The notes under the pieces: model-generated
The model's input: only the letters and a program-made list of their open reading frames with translations
Databases searched by the model: none
What the model was told of the DNA's origin: nothing
Assembly: GCA_020746835.1 (NCBI GenBank)
Contig: JAGPNK010000017.1
Coordinates: 558,001 to 622,000 of the forward strand
From: Stachybotrys elegans
Lineage: Eukaryota > Ascomycota > Sordariomycetes > Hypocreales > Stachybotryaceae
Length of the DNA: 64,000 bases
Reading direction: 5' to 3'
Made by a program: the position numbers and the translations under genes
Part shown: one piece after another, positions 22,285 to 33,000 of the stretch
Position numbering within the stretch: position 1 is the stretch's first letter
Layout of the letters: each line of letters opens with the position of its first letter

Positions 22285-23214
22285 TCACACCGCCTCATTC
22301 AGCAGGGCGTGCGACGTGTAGCCCATGTAGCTAGCCTGTATCTTCATACTGTCCAGCACCCTCCCTTTGACGCCCGCATCCTCAATGTCCATGCCGACAA
22401 ACGCGCCGTGCGTCGACCGGAACTCGTACGCCTTGAGGATCTCCCACATGCGCGCCAGCTCCGACGCGCTGAGCGGGATCATGTTGGGGATGCTCCACAT
22501 GAAGGAGAAGCTGTTCAGGCCCGGCGGCTTCGCCCGCGCCGCGCCCGTCGCATCCGCCTCCCACCGTCCGATCCCGGCCGGCGTCGTCATGAGCGTGTCC
22601 GCGATCAGCAGCCGCCCGTCGAACAATCCCACCAGCGAGCCCGGGAAGTGCCCGCCGAGCTTGATTGCCAAGAACCCGGACCCGTCAACAACCTCCGTCT
22701 CCGTGCTGGTCAGCAGCACCTGATGCCTGGAGCGTAGCGCCGTCCACTGCACATCGTCGGATGCGAGGTAGACGGGGCACTGAAATGCTCTCGCCCATTG
22801 CACGTGCGTCGAGTAGTAGTGCGGGTGGCTGATTACAATAGCTTTGAGTCCCCCGAGGTCCTTGATGCGGGCAATGGTGTTTTCGTCCAGCAGCGCAACG
22901 CAGTCCCAGAGCACGTTGCCCGCCGGAGTCTTGACGAGGATGGCGCGCTGCCCGATGCCTAGCTTGGGCGTCGTCGTGATGGAGATGAGCCGCTCATCAC
23001 TCTTGAAGGGCGCAAACTCGTTGTGATGCTTATTCACGATGTCGTTGAGCGTCGTGAAGGACTGGCCCGACGGGGGGATATATTGTCGCGGATCGTCACA
23101 TATGAAGCACGTCTTGAGCGAGGAGCGGTCCGACGTAGGGAACTGCGTCGTGCACGCATTACACACCAGCCACTCGCCCGAAGTCTTGCGATCGTAGACT
23201 TCCATCTGCGCCAT
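22285..23214 (-). CDS. Metallo-beta-lactamase-fold protein with N-terminal zinc ribbon
   Basis: One exon, 309 aa, starting at the ATG at 23214. An N-terminal zinc ribbon has C18xxC21 and C36xxC39 followed by DDPRQY. The MBL fold covers about 75-270. The first metal motif reads H130-P-H132-Y-Y134-S135, so the Asp and third His of the usual HxHxDH are Tyr and Ser. H189 (GGHFPGSLV) and D206 (LLIADTL) correspond to later metal ligands. This suggests one intact and one lost metal site. Cytosolic by lack of signals. The substrate is unknown. It is divergent from a TDT-family transporter (578 bp between starts). Homologues of this zinc-ribbon plus MBL type occur widely in fungi; the function is inferred only at fold level. 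Confidence 0.85.
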   Translation of the reverse strand: MAQMEVYDRKTSGEWLVCNACTTQFPTSDRSSLKTCFICDDPRQYIPPSGQSFTTLNDIVNKHHNEFAPFKSDERLISITTTPKLGIGQRAILVKTPAGNVLWDCVALLDENTIARIKDLGGLKAIVISHPHYYSTHVQWARAFQCPVYLASDDVQWTALRSRHQVLLTSTETEVVDGSGFLAIKLGGHFPGSLVGLFDGRLLIADTLMTTPAGIGRWEADATGAARAKPPGLNSFSFMWSIPNMIPLSASELARMWEILKAYEFRSTHGAFVGMDIEDAGVKGRVLDSMKIQASYMGYTSHALLNEAV

Positions 23215-23792
23215 GTTGCTCTTACCACACAGGACGAGGATGAGGAGAAGCTTCCGTCGGCCCAGGAGCGCCGACTTGGGGTTTCAGCCGCTCGAGCTAC
23301 CCAGAAGAGACAAACCCCATCCATCCAGAGGCTCCGATCGGCGGGGTCCAACATGTCGACCTACCGACGTGCAGAATGCAGCATTCCCTTCCCTTTTCAG
23401 CCGTCCAATCATTGCGAGTCTATTACCTGTCAGGCACACAGCAAGAAACAACCACATCGCAGAGACCAGATCTGATCTCATCAGATCAGGTTACTAACAG
23501 GACAAGAACGCTCGTCTTCCGAGTATCCGAACGCCAAGCTAGCCCGGAGCCGTGCCTTGGCGAGCCTTGTACTTGGCAAGCGTCATTCCGTGGAGCATGG
23601 CTCCGGATTTTCTTGCTCGTGGTGGAGCTCTCTCGACTTAAACTTTTGGAGCTGTAGGGAATGATATAAGAGAAGCAGGATGGATTGCTGTTGTTTGGCT
23701 ATTGGACTCGCTGTAAGAGATGGACGGTGGTGTATAGACAATTCGATAGCGACACTCATGAAGCCATCATCCGTCATCATCTCCTGGTCGAA
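23215..23792. other. Divergent promoter region (MBL protein / TDT transporter)
   Basis: 578 bp between divergent starts. No gene seen. A GATCTGATCTCATCAGATCAG palindromic stretch around 23468-23488 stands out. Confidence 0.6.
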
Positions 23793-25224
23793 ATGAATAC
23801 CTCGGAGCGAACAACCCAGATGAATAGCCGTGGCGATGGTCAGCATCTCAGACAGACGAGCGCCACCGGCAACAATAGCCATACTGAACATGGCTCAACG
23901 AGCCAAGGGACGACAGTCGACGAGCGCAAGACTGACCTCGAAGCCGGCACACAAATCCACCACGACAGATTCCCGCGGAGCCATACCGCGCCACTGCCCT
24001 TCAGAGACCGCGCCGTGCGCGTAACCTGGGGCTGGTTCCCCTGCACCATGGCCACAGGCGGCATGGCCAACCTCATCTCCCAGCAGCCCTACACCTTCAC
24101 GGGCCTCGAGGTCATTGGCAAGATCTTCTTCATCCTCAACCTCGTCCTCTTCCTCGCCTTCACGGGCCTCATCGCGCTGCGCTTCACCATGAAGCCGCGC
24201 GCCCTGTCGACCAGCCTGCACCACCCCTCGGAGTCGTTCTACTTTGGTGCGTTTTGGGTCAGCATCGCGCTGATCCTCGTCGGATCGCAGGCCTACGGTG
24301 GGCCAGCCACGGGGAGCTGGTTCGTCGTGGCTATGCGCGTCGTCTTCTGGATCTTCTACGCCTGCGAGATCATCGTCGCCGTGTTTCAGTACCACGTCAT
24401 CTTCGAGAGCGAGAGGCTCGACATCGCCGAGGCGCTGCCCTCCTGGATCCTGCCCGCCTATCCCTTCCTTGTCACGGGCCTGCTCGCGGGCAACATTGCC
24501 CAGGCCCAGCCTACTTGGAGCGCGGTGCAGATGGTTATCGCAGGGCTCATGGGCCAGGGTTTGGGCTGGATGCTGTCCTTGTTCATCTACGCCGTCTACT
24601 TGATGAGGCTTATCCAGCATAGTCTGCCGGATCCCTCCAAGCGGCCGGGCATGTACATTGCTGTCGGACCTGCAAGTACGTCTTCCTCTTGACCTCATCT
24701 CTGCCACTTATACTGACATGGACTCATCGGTAGGCTTTACTTGCGCTGGCCTGTTGAACCTCGGCAAGCAAGCCAAGGCAAACCTGCCAGATGACTTTCT
24801 CGGGATAACCAGCGTCCCAGTCGGTGATCTCTGGTTGGGCATGTCCGTTGCCGCAGCTCTGTTCCTCTGGCTCATGGCCATCTGGTTCTCCGCCCTGTCC
24901 ACGCTCTCCGTCATCCGCGAGGCCCGCCACATGACCTTCACGCCGTCATGGTGGGCGTTTGTCTTTCCCAACGTAGGACTGGCGCTCGCAACCATCAGCG
25001 TGGGGGAAGCCCTCGGCTCGTCGGCCATCCAGGCAGTGGCTTCTGGTATGACGATTGTCCTGGTCATGGTCTGGATCTTCTGCGCATTTAGTCATGTGCG
25101 CGCAGTGGTGAGGAGGGACATTCTGGCGGTTGGCAAGGACATGGATGTTGAGAAGGTCAACGAGCAGCATGAGATTAAGAAGCAGAGACGACTTACCATG
25201 AAGGAGAAGAATGGGAAGAGGTGA
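23793..25224 (+). CDS. TDT/SLAC1-family transporter (malate- or sulfite-type)
   Basis: Two exons, 23793-24675 and 24734-25224 (58-bp intron), encode 457 aa. The N-terminal 75 residues are hydrophilic. About ten membrane segments follow, beginning with RVTWGWFPCTMATGGMANLI, and including LVGSQAYGGPATG, PSWILPAYPFLVTG, GMYIAVGPASFTCAGL (interrupted by the intron) and WWAFVFPNVGLALATI. The C-terminus is a basic cytosolic tail. This is the tellurite-resistance/dicarboxylate transporter family (Pfam SLAC1), which in fungi includes Mae1 malate carriers and Ssu1 sulfite pumps; which substrate applies cannot be decided here. The ATG at 23793 is the first in frame; the reading frame is open upstream but has only TTG/CTG-type starts. 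The gene converges with the next gene, with 98 bp between stops. Confidence 0.88.
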
Positions 25225-25322
25225 ATAGATCACAGCTGCTGAAATAAATGTGATAACTGGCGACTGCCCCTATATTGACTATGGCCATCGACGCGGCGAT
25301 ATATGCGTAGATAAAGTCCATT

Positions 25323-27487
25323 TCATGAAATGGGCGACCAGGGAGCAGGCTGCGAGTTGCCATCACACCTCGAATACACTCCTTCGGACGAGAACCTGCC
25401 TCTTCTCATCTCAATGGAGTCCCTGACTGCCTTCATCTTCGTGGTTGGGGCGCTTTTGCTCCTCCCTATTCCGGGCCCGGGCAATGGGGCGTCGTTCCAG
25501 GATGCATCATCAACATCCTCTGGCTCTTCAAGTTCCAAGTCTTGTTCTGAAGCAACTCGTTTGAGAAGTCGCAATCGACCAGCGTTTCCCGTTACGGCCT
25601 TGTAGCCCGTCTGTTCCGTTTCTGTGTGTTTCTTGCCAAACGTGATGGCACCTATGCTCGCCAAATACAGGTGCTGCGCCGTCCAGGATGTCAGTTCGGG
25701 TGGCCCGACCAGGATGCGAATGCCGAGCAAAATCATAGAGACGGCTCCAACGATGATAAAAACCACCGCTGCGTCTCTTCGACAGCCAGTCGCTTCGAAT
25801 GTGCCTCTCGCATAAGGATGAGGAGGTATCGGTTGGTTTTCCATATTAAGGGAAGCAGAAGGAGAGAGCTCATCTCCATAAGGCCGGTGGTCTTTTTCCA
25901 GAAATGGAAGTTCGGGTGCCGAAGCAACCATCAAAAGACGCATAAACAGGTTCGCTGTTGATAGAATATTTGATCCCTCGTGAGCTATGATAGCATCAAG
26001 CCAAACTCGAAGGCGTGGTATGAGAGAGTCAAGATTCGATATGTGAAAGGTCTCATTGGAAAGAGACAAAAGATCCACGAAATCCAGCCCACGTTCAGGC
26101 AGGTAACATGTAGGATGTCCGGGCCTCCTCTCACTAGTACTCTTCCACATAGTCCAAGAAGTTTCCCCAACTCCCTGGTACATCTCGTAAGCTATCCGCC
26201 TCCCATGAGATTGGGCTTCATCGCGTGACGTGCTCGAGGACCAGTTTCCCGCTGGCGCCCACTGGATCTGAACTTTCCCTGTCTCTAATATTCTGTAATC
26301 GACGACGGTCCCATCTTCAGATCCGTGTGGCCAATGTGGGCTTCGCGTCTTGACACGATGCCATCCATGCGGATCTTGCTCGAGGAGGACATGGTCACCC
26401 CACTGGGTCAGATTTGCGACCATGACAAGTTGGCGAGCGCTTACGGAGATCTCACTGGCGGGACTAAGTTCAGGAAGCACCCAACAGTCGTCTCCCAAGT
26501 TATCTGTCATGAATATCATTCTCGGTAGTCCAAACGGATAGTCGTCGTAACCAGGACCCCATATTTGCCCCTCCGGCATACCGTAACTAAAGAGATCTCT
26601 TTCGCTCGGTCCATAGTTGAAGAAATTGTGATTGGAGTTTTGCGGCCGGTAGAGCCACAAGTGTGTATTGGCGAGGCTTGGCAGACGGCTTGTATGGATT
26701 GAGTCAATATCAAAACCCCTCAGTTTCACTACCTGGAATTCTGCAATCCCAAACTTGTACGTGATGGAGGCCACCATGGACAGCAAGGAAAATAGATATC
26801 GAAGGGAAGAGAATCCCGGGAACCCACGAAAGCCATATGTGACGGGTGCTCTGTATTGCGAGTTGAGGTAGCGGCCGTAGTCGAGGCCGCCCTCTTGCCG
26901 GGCCTCTCTACTACACCACAGGTCGAAAAGGTGGTGATAGATCTCAGTGTAGCCGTGCGACAGGAGCCCAAAGCCTACGCCGAGTACGGCAACCCAGCTT
27001 TGCACGTCCAAGTCGGCCCCGACAGTAAACAAGTTGGCATTGCATCTGTCGATCCATAGCGATTCTGCATTTCCGCGGTAGGCAAGGCAGCTGAAAAAAT
27101 ACTGGGAGCCTCTCAAGGCGTTGAGCCCAACAAATAAAAGAATTGCACTTCCAGCAAGGAGCGCTGCTAGAGACGATGGCCCTAGTTTTACAGCTCTTGC
27201 CCAGAAACCTTCTGAAGCTGGCGAATATTTCTGGCCCAAGTTGGCGAGCCGAAGGAATGAAGGCATTTGACTGATGATGCCATGGACAGAGCGACGGCGC
27301 ACAGCCCATGACCAATGCAGATGGGAAGGGCTGCATTTATCCTCAAAATCCGATGCCAGGTAGCTGCAGTCAGCCTTGTCTCTTGGGTTGCACGCACTCT
27401 GAATGCAACGTCGACAACACAATAGACTAGTACCAAGGCCTGTCACCCGCTTACGACTGCAGTGTTATTTTCGTCGTCAGGTAGCAT
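25323..27487 (-). CDS. Large fungal membrane protein of unknown function
   Basis: The model has two exons, 27487-27455 and 27398-25323 (56-bp intron), encoding about 702 aa. The main exon has no ATG near its 5' end, only GTG. An upstream ATG exon of 11 codons with a GTAAGC donor and a CAG acceptor joins it in frame, so I prefer that. Membrane segments: about residues 80-100 (SLAALLAGSAILLFVGLNAL), 130-155, 205-225, and a C-terminal one near 590-610 (VVFIIVGAVSMILLGIRILVG). The long region between the third and last segments (about 350 aa, with NLT, NWSS and NETF N-glycosylation sites) is probably extracytosolic. The tail is cytosolic and acidic then Arg-rich. I do not recognise a named family; it resembles the many integral membrane proteins found only in filamentous fungi. 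Confidence 0.72.
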
Positions 27488-27867
27488 TGCTAGCTAGAAT
27501 GGTCGTTGCCAAGCAAGTGGCAAGAGCGAATCGCATTCCTCCCACTGGAAATACAGCCCCCATGTCCCATAACCGTTGCAACAACACTATCTTTCAAAGT
27601 GTAGATATGGCAATTGCAGAGAGAATCAGTCCTCTTCCCCCACTGAGAAAGCCTACAGAGTTCACGAAGTGAGGCTGGCGAGAGGCGCAGTTGCAGTTTT
27701 GTTTTTACACCAATATGGTTATGTTCCTTCCCATCACATTATAGTAGCATACATCTCTCATGTCCATTCTTTTCTGCGGTTGATTGCTGAATGTCCCTTG
27801 GCTTGACGCTGTGTCAACACATAACCTCATGCATCGTATCCAGTCGTAATATCATAAAAGTCATCTC
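27488..27867. other. Intergenic region between tandem minus-strand genes
   Basis: 380 bp with the promoter of the membrane protein gene and the 3' end of the DUF3292-type gene. No gene seen. Confidence 0.6.
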
Positions 27868-30019
27868 TCACCATGCCTCCCACATCTGGTCCCCCATCGC
27901 AATCAACCGGTTGAACAGCTCGTCCCGCGTAGAGATGGCTGTGAGGTGGTACTCCTCCCCCATCCGCGTCTTCACCACCAGCCCGTCCATAATCTCGCGC
28001 TTCATCGCCCAGCCCACCACGAGCTTGCTCTTCCACCCAAGACCTCCCACCTTTCTGAGCTGCTCAATCTGCCCGATGGGGACGGACCAAGCTGGTTTCA
28101 TATGCTCAATGTCTGCCGTCCAGCTCAGCGCAGGCGATGTCGCCGTGGCAGTGATGTAGACGAACCCCTTTTGCCCCTTGAAGCGTGCCGGGAAAGAGAC
28201 AGGTCCCGTCTCCGGCTTATAGTTCATGCTCCTCACCACCCCCTTTCGGTTCTTGGCATGCCTGCCTCCTGCTGCAGCCTTGGCCTTGTCTGCAGTCAGT
28301 AGCGTCTGGATGCCTCCCTTGGTGGTGCCCTTGAAGAACTTCATGATGCGATGACCCTTGTTCGGCTTCTCTTGTGCGCCATCAGAACCATGCGTATCAG
28401 GAACCGGTTGGATGGCTTCGTGAATCTCCTCTTCCGTAGCTCCGTCTGGCAATGTTAGTTCGTCATGCAATAGGCAATGGCAGATTCAAGACTCACCGAA
28501 ATGCTCAATGTTCTCTCCAGCATTTTCATAAGGCACGACAGGAGGGGGCACGTCTGACGAAGGCGGCGGCGGGATCGGCGCCTGGTTCCTCTCTCCGATC
28601 CGGAGAAGCGTCACAGTAAGCTGCGCGTTGGTAGGAACCCCTCTGAGTATAGTGTTGCGCAGCTCAACATACTTCTCCCAGCGGGGATATGTCCTGTTGA
28701 GCAGCGCTGTGGTTGGTGTGATGATGGGGTCGCCAAAGAAGGCAAACCCAGCTCCAAAGCCGGCGGCCTTCATCATCATGTATGAAGTCAGAAAACACGA
28801 GCCGATGAGGACAGGCAGCAAGACTCCAGCCAACACCAGCCGCGGTCGAGTTGCCGGGAAGGGCGGCGTAGCGCTGAGTGCATTGCCCAGACGCTCCCAC
28901 GTATCGACAAAGTCAGCCACCATGTGCAGGAGAGGGCGAGCCTTCTCGGATACTGCACGCGCGACTGGCTGTCTAGTCCTGTCATGCTCAACACTCGTTT
29001 CGTGTCCCGCAGTATGGTCTCTGGCAACGGTGAGATCCGACGTGACCTTGGTCGGATCAGGGGTGACTTTATCCTCGTGAGGATCGGCTTCCGCATGTTT
29101 CCCAGCCGCTGTGCTAACAACCAGCTACACCCCATGTTAGCAAGCGATATTATATTTCATAGGCAAAGTAACTTGAAACAGAAACAGTGCTAGTTAAAGA
29201 GCCATGTCAATTGCTTACACCCGAACATACCGTGGAGATGCTGTCGACGAAACTATGCGCCTCCAGCTCAACGGCCTCGCCCTGATGCTTCTCCGGCGCG
29301 CCAGTAACAGAGTCGTCGGATGCCAGAACACCTGCGGGCGGCTTCTGGACGCCGCCAGTCTTGGAATCGATGAGCGCAGGCGGTGCTGGCGGGAAGCAGC
29401 GCTTCCGAAACTCCGAGGATAGTATTAGCGCCATCAGAAACGCGGTAATGGTCGGGATCACGAGGTCGAGCAGCCAGGCGAGGGCGTAGACGCCAAGGAA
29501 GCACGAGGTGCGGCGCCACTCGCGCCATGATCGGAGCTGAGCGACGTGCTTCCACGCCGTGAATATGGATACGACGACGGAGATGTAGAAGCGCTCCAGC
29601 TGTGCCCGCAGCTTCTCGGGCGAGAAGTAGAAGTCCTGGTCGTCGGCAATGTTCATGTCGAGGCCGCCCAGCGGCGGCTGCTCGATCCGACGAACATTGA
29701 AGATGTGGTGGTTGAACCGCCGTATCAGCGTCCACAGCTCCTCGTTTGTGATACCCCCGACGACGGGCTGCGGCACCTTGGAAGCCTCGTCGTTCCATCC
29801 TAGATTCTTCACCTCGAGCTCCTGATGCTCAAACTGGCTGGCGCCCTTGTCCTCGGGCGCGGCCTGCGTGATGCTCTCCTCGGCGAGGGCATGGCTGGCG
29901 GTAGGGGCTTCATCCTGGTGCTTCTCCACCAGCTCCGGCTCGCTGCCGGCGGGGGAGGAAGATGACGGCGGTGGTTGAGACAGTGGTGGCGCTGCCGGTG
30001 GCTCGTCTGGCGCGGCCAT
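27868..30019 (-). CDS. DUF3292-type membrane protein with C-terminal GRAM/PH-like region
   Basis: Three exons, 30019-29231, 29124-28497 and 28445-27868 (introns 106 and 51 bp), encode 664 aa. The first 75 residues are Pro/Ser/Glu-rich and probably disordered. The conserved N-terminal block (NEELWTLIRRFNHHIFNVR, GLDMNIADDQDF, SPEKLRAQLERFYISVV) is characteristic of the fungal DUF3292 family. A membrane hairpin lies at about 185-215. After a charged linker a second pair of membrane segments occurs at about 355-395. The C-terminal 150 residues (FKGQKGFVYITATA, SVPIGQIEQLRKVGGLGWKSKLVVGWAM) look like a GRAM/PH-type lipid-binding fold. ER or contact-site location is inference. Function unknown. 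All splice junctions keep frame. Confidence 0.85.
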
Positions 30020-33000
30020 GATGAAAGATGCTTTCTTTGGTTGGTGATATTAATTAATTAACCTAGCGAATATAGCTTCCGTCTTCCCAATAGTAGGAGA
30101 GATGGAGAAGACCGAATCTCGGGAGAAGGATTAGAAGAACTCGACGGCGGGCATGAATACAATGGAATCGCTTCCTTCTCGCACGTAGTGCCGCATCATC
30201 GCGCCGCCGCCGACGTCAAAAGATGACGGTCTCTTTGCTGCCTCGAGCCACTCGGGAGCCAAGTTTGACGTCATCCGCGTGTGTCGTTTTCCACTTTTTT
30301 CCCCGGCCAGCGCCGCACACTCAGACACCCTCGGACAACCCTCGCTGATCTTCACGGCTGCATGCTCGGATCTTGCAGATCGCGGCAGGAATATCCCTTG
30401 CAGACAGGGGATGGATCGATTCGCTGTGCGGCGTTTCACGATTCTATCAGGAAAGGGTTGCCAGCATCTCATCAGCTGACGATCGGACTCGATGCAGCCC
30501 GTTCGATGGGATGGTTCACAAAGAACCGGCTTATCTCGTTTCTTAACGTAGTTGACCCAATCACAGATGCAGTATTGACTGGACTTGAGACGTCACCACC
30601 TTGGCGCAGAAAAGCATGGATAGAAGGCCTAGGGCAGACGTCAGTGTCTTGCACGATCGGCACGCTATCATGTCGCTCATTCAAAACTATATACAGCTTA
30701 TGTGGTAAGTTAGAAGAAGAAAAGAATAATAATAATAAAGAGGGAAGAGAGATAGAGGGCGGATAAATAAAGGTTGAACAGAGTGAGTGAGTGGCCTGCA
30801 TTGGATGACGCTCCACGATCCAGCAAGGCCACGGTTTACCAGACGCCGCATCTTCGTCCATTCACTATCCCGCCTTCAGCCCAACAGGTAGGATATCATC
30901 ATTATACTACAGTCCGTATCACCTCCCGCCCCTACCAAGAAGTCCGACAGCTTCACCAACACAAGCAATGCCACGCAGCCATGAATACATATGTCGAGAC
31001 GTATATAAAAGCGTGGCAAAATAGGCGCGCTTTTAAAACTCAATCGCATCAGTGCTGTTCTACGACTCTCCAGCCAACTGCCAACTACCAGCGAGTTGTC
31101 CGTGTCTCAAGTCACTCGGTTGGTTTGCTCCTCCCAGAACACCTCATGGGAGAAATGGTTTGTGTAAGACAATGACACTACGGACTCTTTTACAGGCATT
31201 TATAAATTCCCGATTCTTATAAAGAGCGTACGTCTGCAAGGTCCAGTGATTTATCCTCGTATTCTTGATACGTTGCTTGCCTGCCTTGGGTCTCCTCACC
31301 ACGCGTGCCGGGCATCACTTGGCTGTCTTGTGTAATGACATCTCCAACTACTAAACTAATTCTCTTACAGTCACTGGGGTTGTACTAACTGTACTGAAAC
31401 CCATTGCAATCAATCGATTCGACCACGGTGGCGATGTATTACATCTCATTCATCAGAGGCCAAACAATTGGAGAGAGTCAGCCATCCCAACGGTAGACGA
31501 CTGTTCAGCCTTTTGCAAGTCCATCACCTAGTCCTAGAGCCGCTCTCCTAAATATATGAGTCCAAGCTATTGTAATGATACTCCCCTACAAATGAATCTG
31601 TCTGATGCATGTAAAGCAGCGTATCCCGCACCCATAGATTCCTACTCCAGTGACCTACCCTATACCCCTCAAATAAACATCATCACCACCACCACAACCA
31701 TTGTTGAGGCATGTATAGATGAATCCATCAATACAACCTCAGTTAATGCTCCAAATAGCATCAAAACACGCCTCCCTGTGCAAACTACAGTCTCGACGCC
31801 CCGTCGCTTCGAGCAAACAGGAAGCGGGGAACCTGGTTCGCCAAACACATACGAGGAAGGCTGTGAAGACGACAAGCGACCTACGATGCAGCGGCATCCT
31901 CCTCCAACTTCTAGACCGAACCCTTATTATTGTCCAATCCCACGGCTGCACCACGGGCCAAGCACATGGAGGGTGTTCGGCGATTCTGACAATCCTACAT
32001 ATCGACCATCTGCTCCCAAATCTCATCTGATGCGCAAAACTCCAGATATAGCGCTCTGCCCGCATTCCCTCTCACGCTACGCTCCGAAGGATGCGATGAC
32101 CAAAGTCCATATCGAGGACCCCCTCTTCTCAGGGCTTCTCCTTCCGAGATCCTGAAGATCTAAGCCCGCCTGCCCAGATCCTTCTATGCAACGCTCCCGC
32201 ACACGCCATGCTGCATCCGACACAAAAATAGACGAATAACATGCTGCCTTACGAGTGATGCAGAGCACAAGCCAAGGTCATCGCCCAAGTGGGAGCATGT
32301 CCCTCCCACCGGTTCTTTCTCTCTACAAAGAGTCCCTACCTATGCATGTGTGGCCTGAGTTTTGAAGGAGCCTCGACCGAAAGAGAGCCCATGGCAACGA
32401 CACACCCCCTCAGGACCAGATCAGAAGCAGAAAAAGGACCGAGTGAGAAAAAGCAAACTCTGAAAAAAGTGGTGGGAAGCATCCATCGACTACCTGATTC
32501 CCACATGCAACCACTGAATGCTATCACATGGGATCCAGAGCTCTCGACGTGCGACGAATGAGGGATTGCCACACCCCAACGCCGCACATTGCTTCTTTCG
32601 CCGACATTTAGTAATTCTCATCCATAATGCCGCACCATGGGGAGGAGAGAAAAAGTCGATTGTGGACGCAAACATGGAGACCAAGCGGCGCATCGGTGCG
32701 AAGGAGGCAACAAGTGATGGCAACGCCCCATCTCTGCAGGACGACGGTCCAATTGCGCGCGTCATGGTGACCAATTCGACCACACTTGAGGTCGTGGTTG
32801 GAGTCAATGGAATCGAGAGCAGAAGCGCTCCAGACCTCCTCTGCCTCCTCTATCCGTTTGCCCATCCATACCCACAGTGCCGTGCAGCGCCGTGCAGCGG
32901 AGTGAGCCCAGGGTCAGGAACATGGTTGAGCTTCCGTTCTTCGGCCCTCTATGCAGACGCGAAGCCAAACTCAATTGGCCTGGTTGCTGCCATGCTGCCA

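Noticed and set aside
31556..32155. 199-codon plus-strand ORF
   Set aside because: Thr-rich and low-complexity in part, no family features, no signal peptide, isolated.
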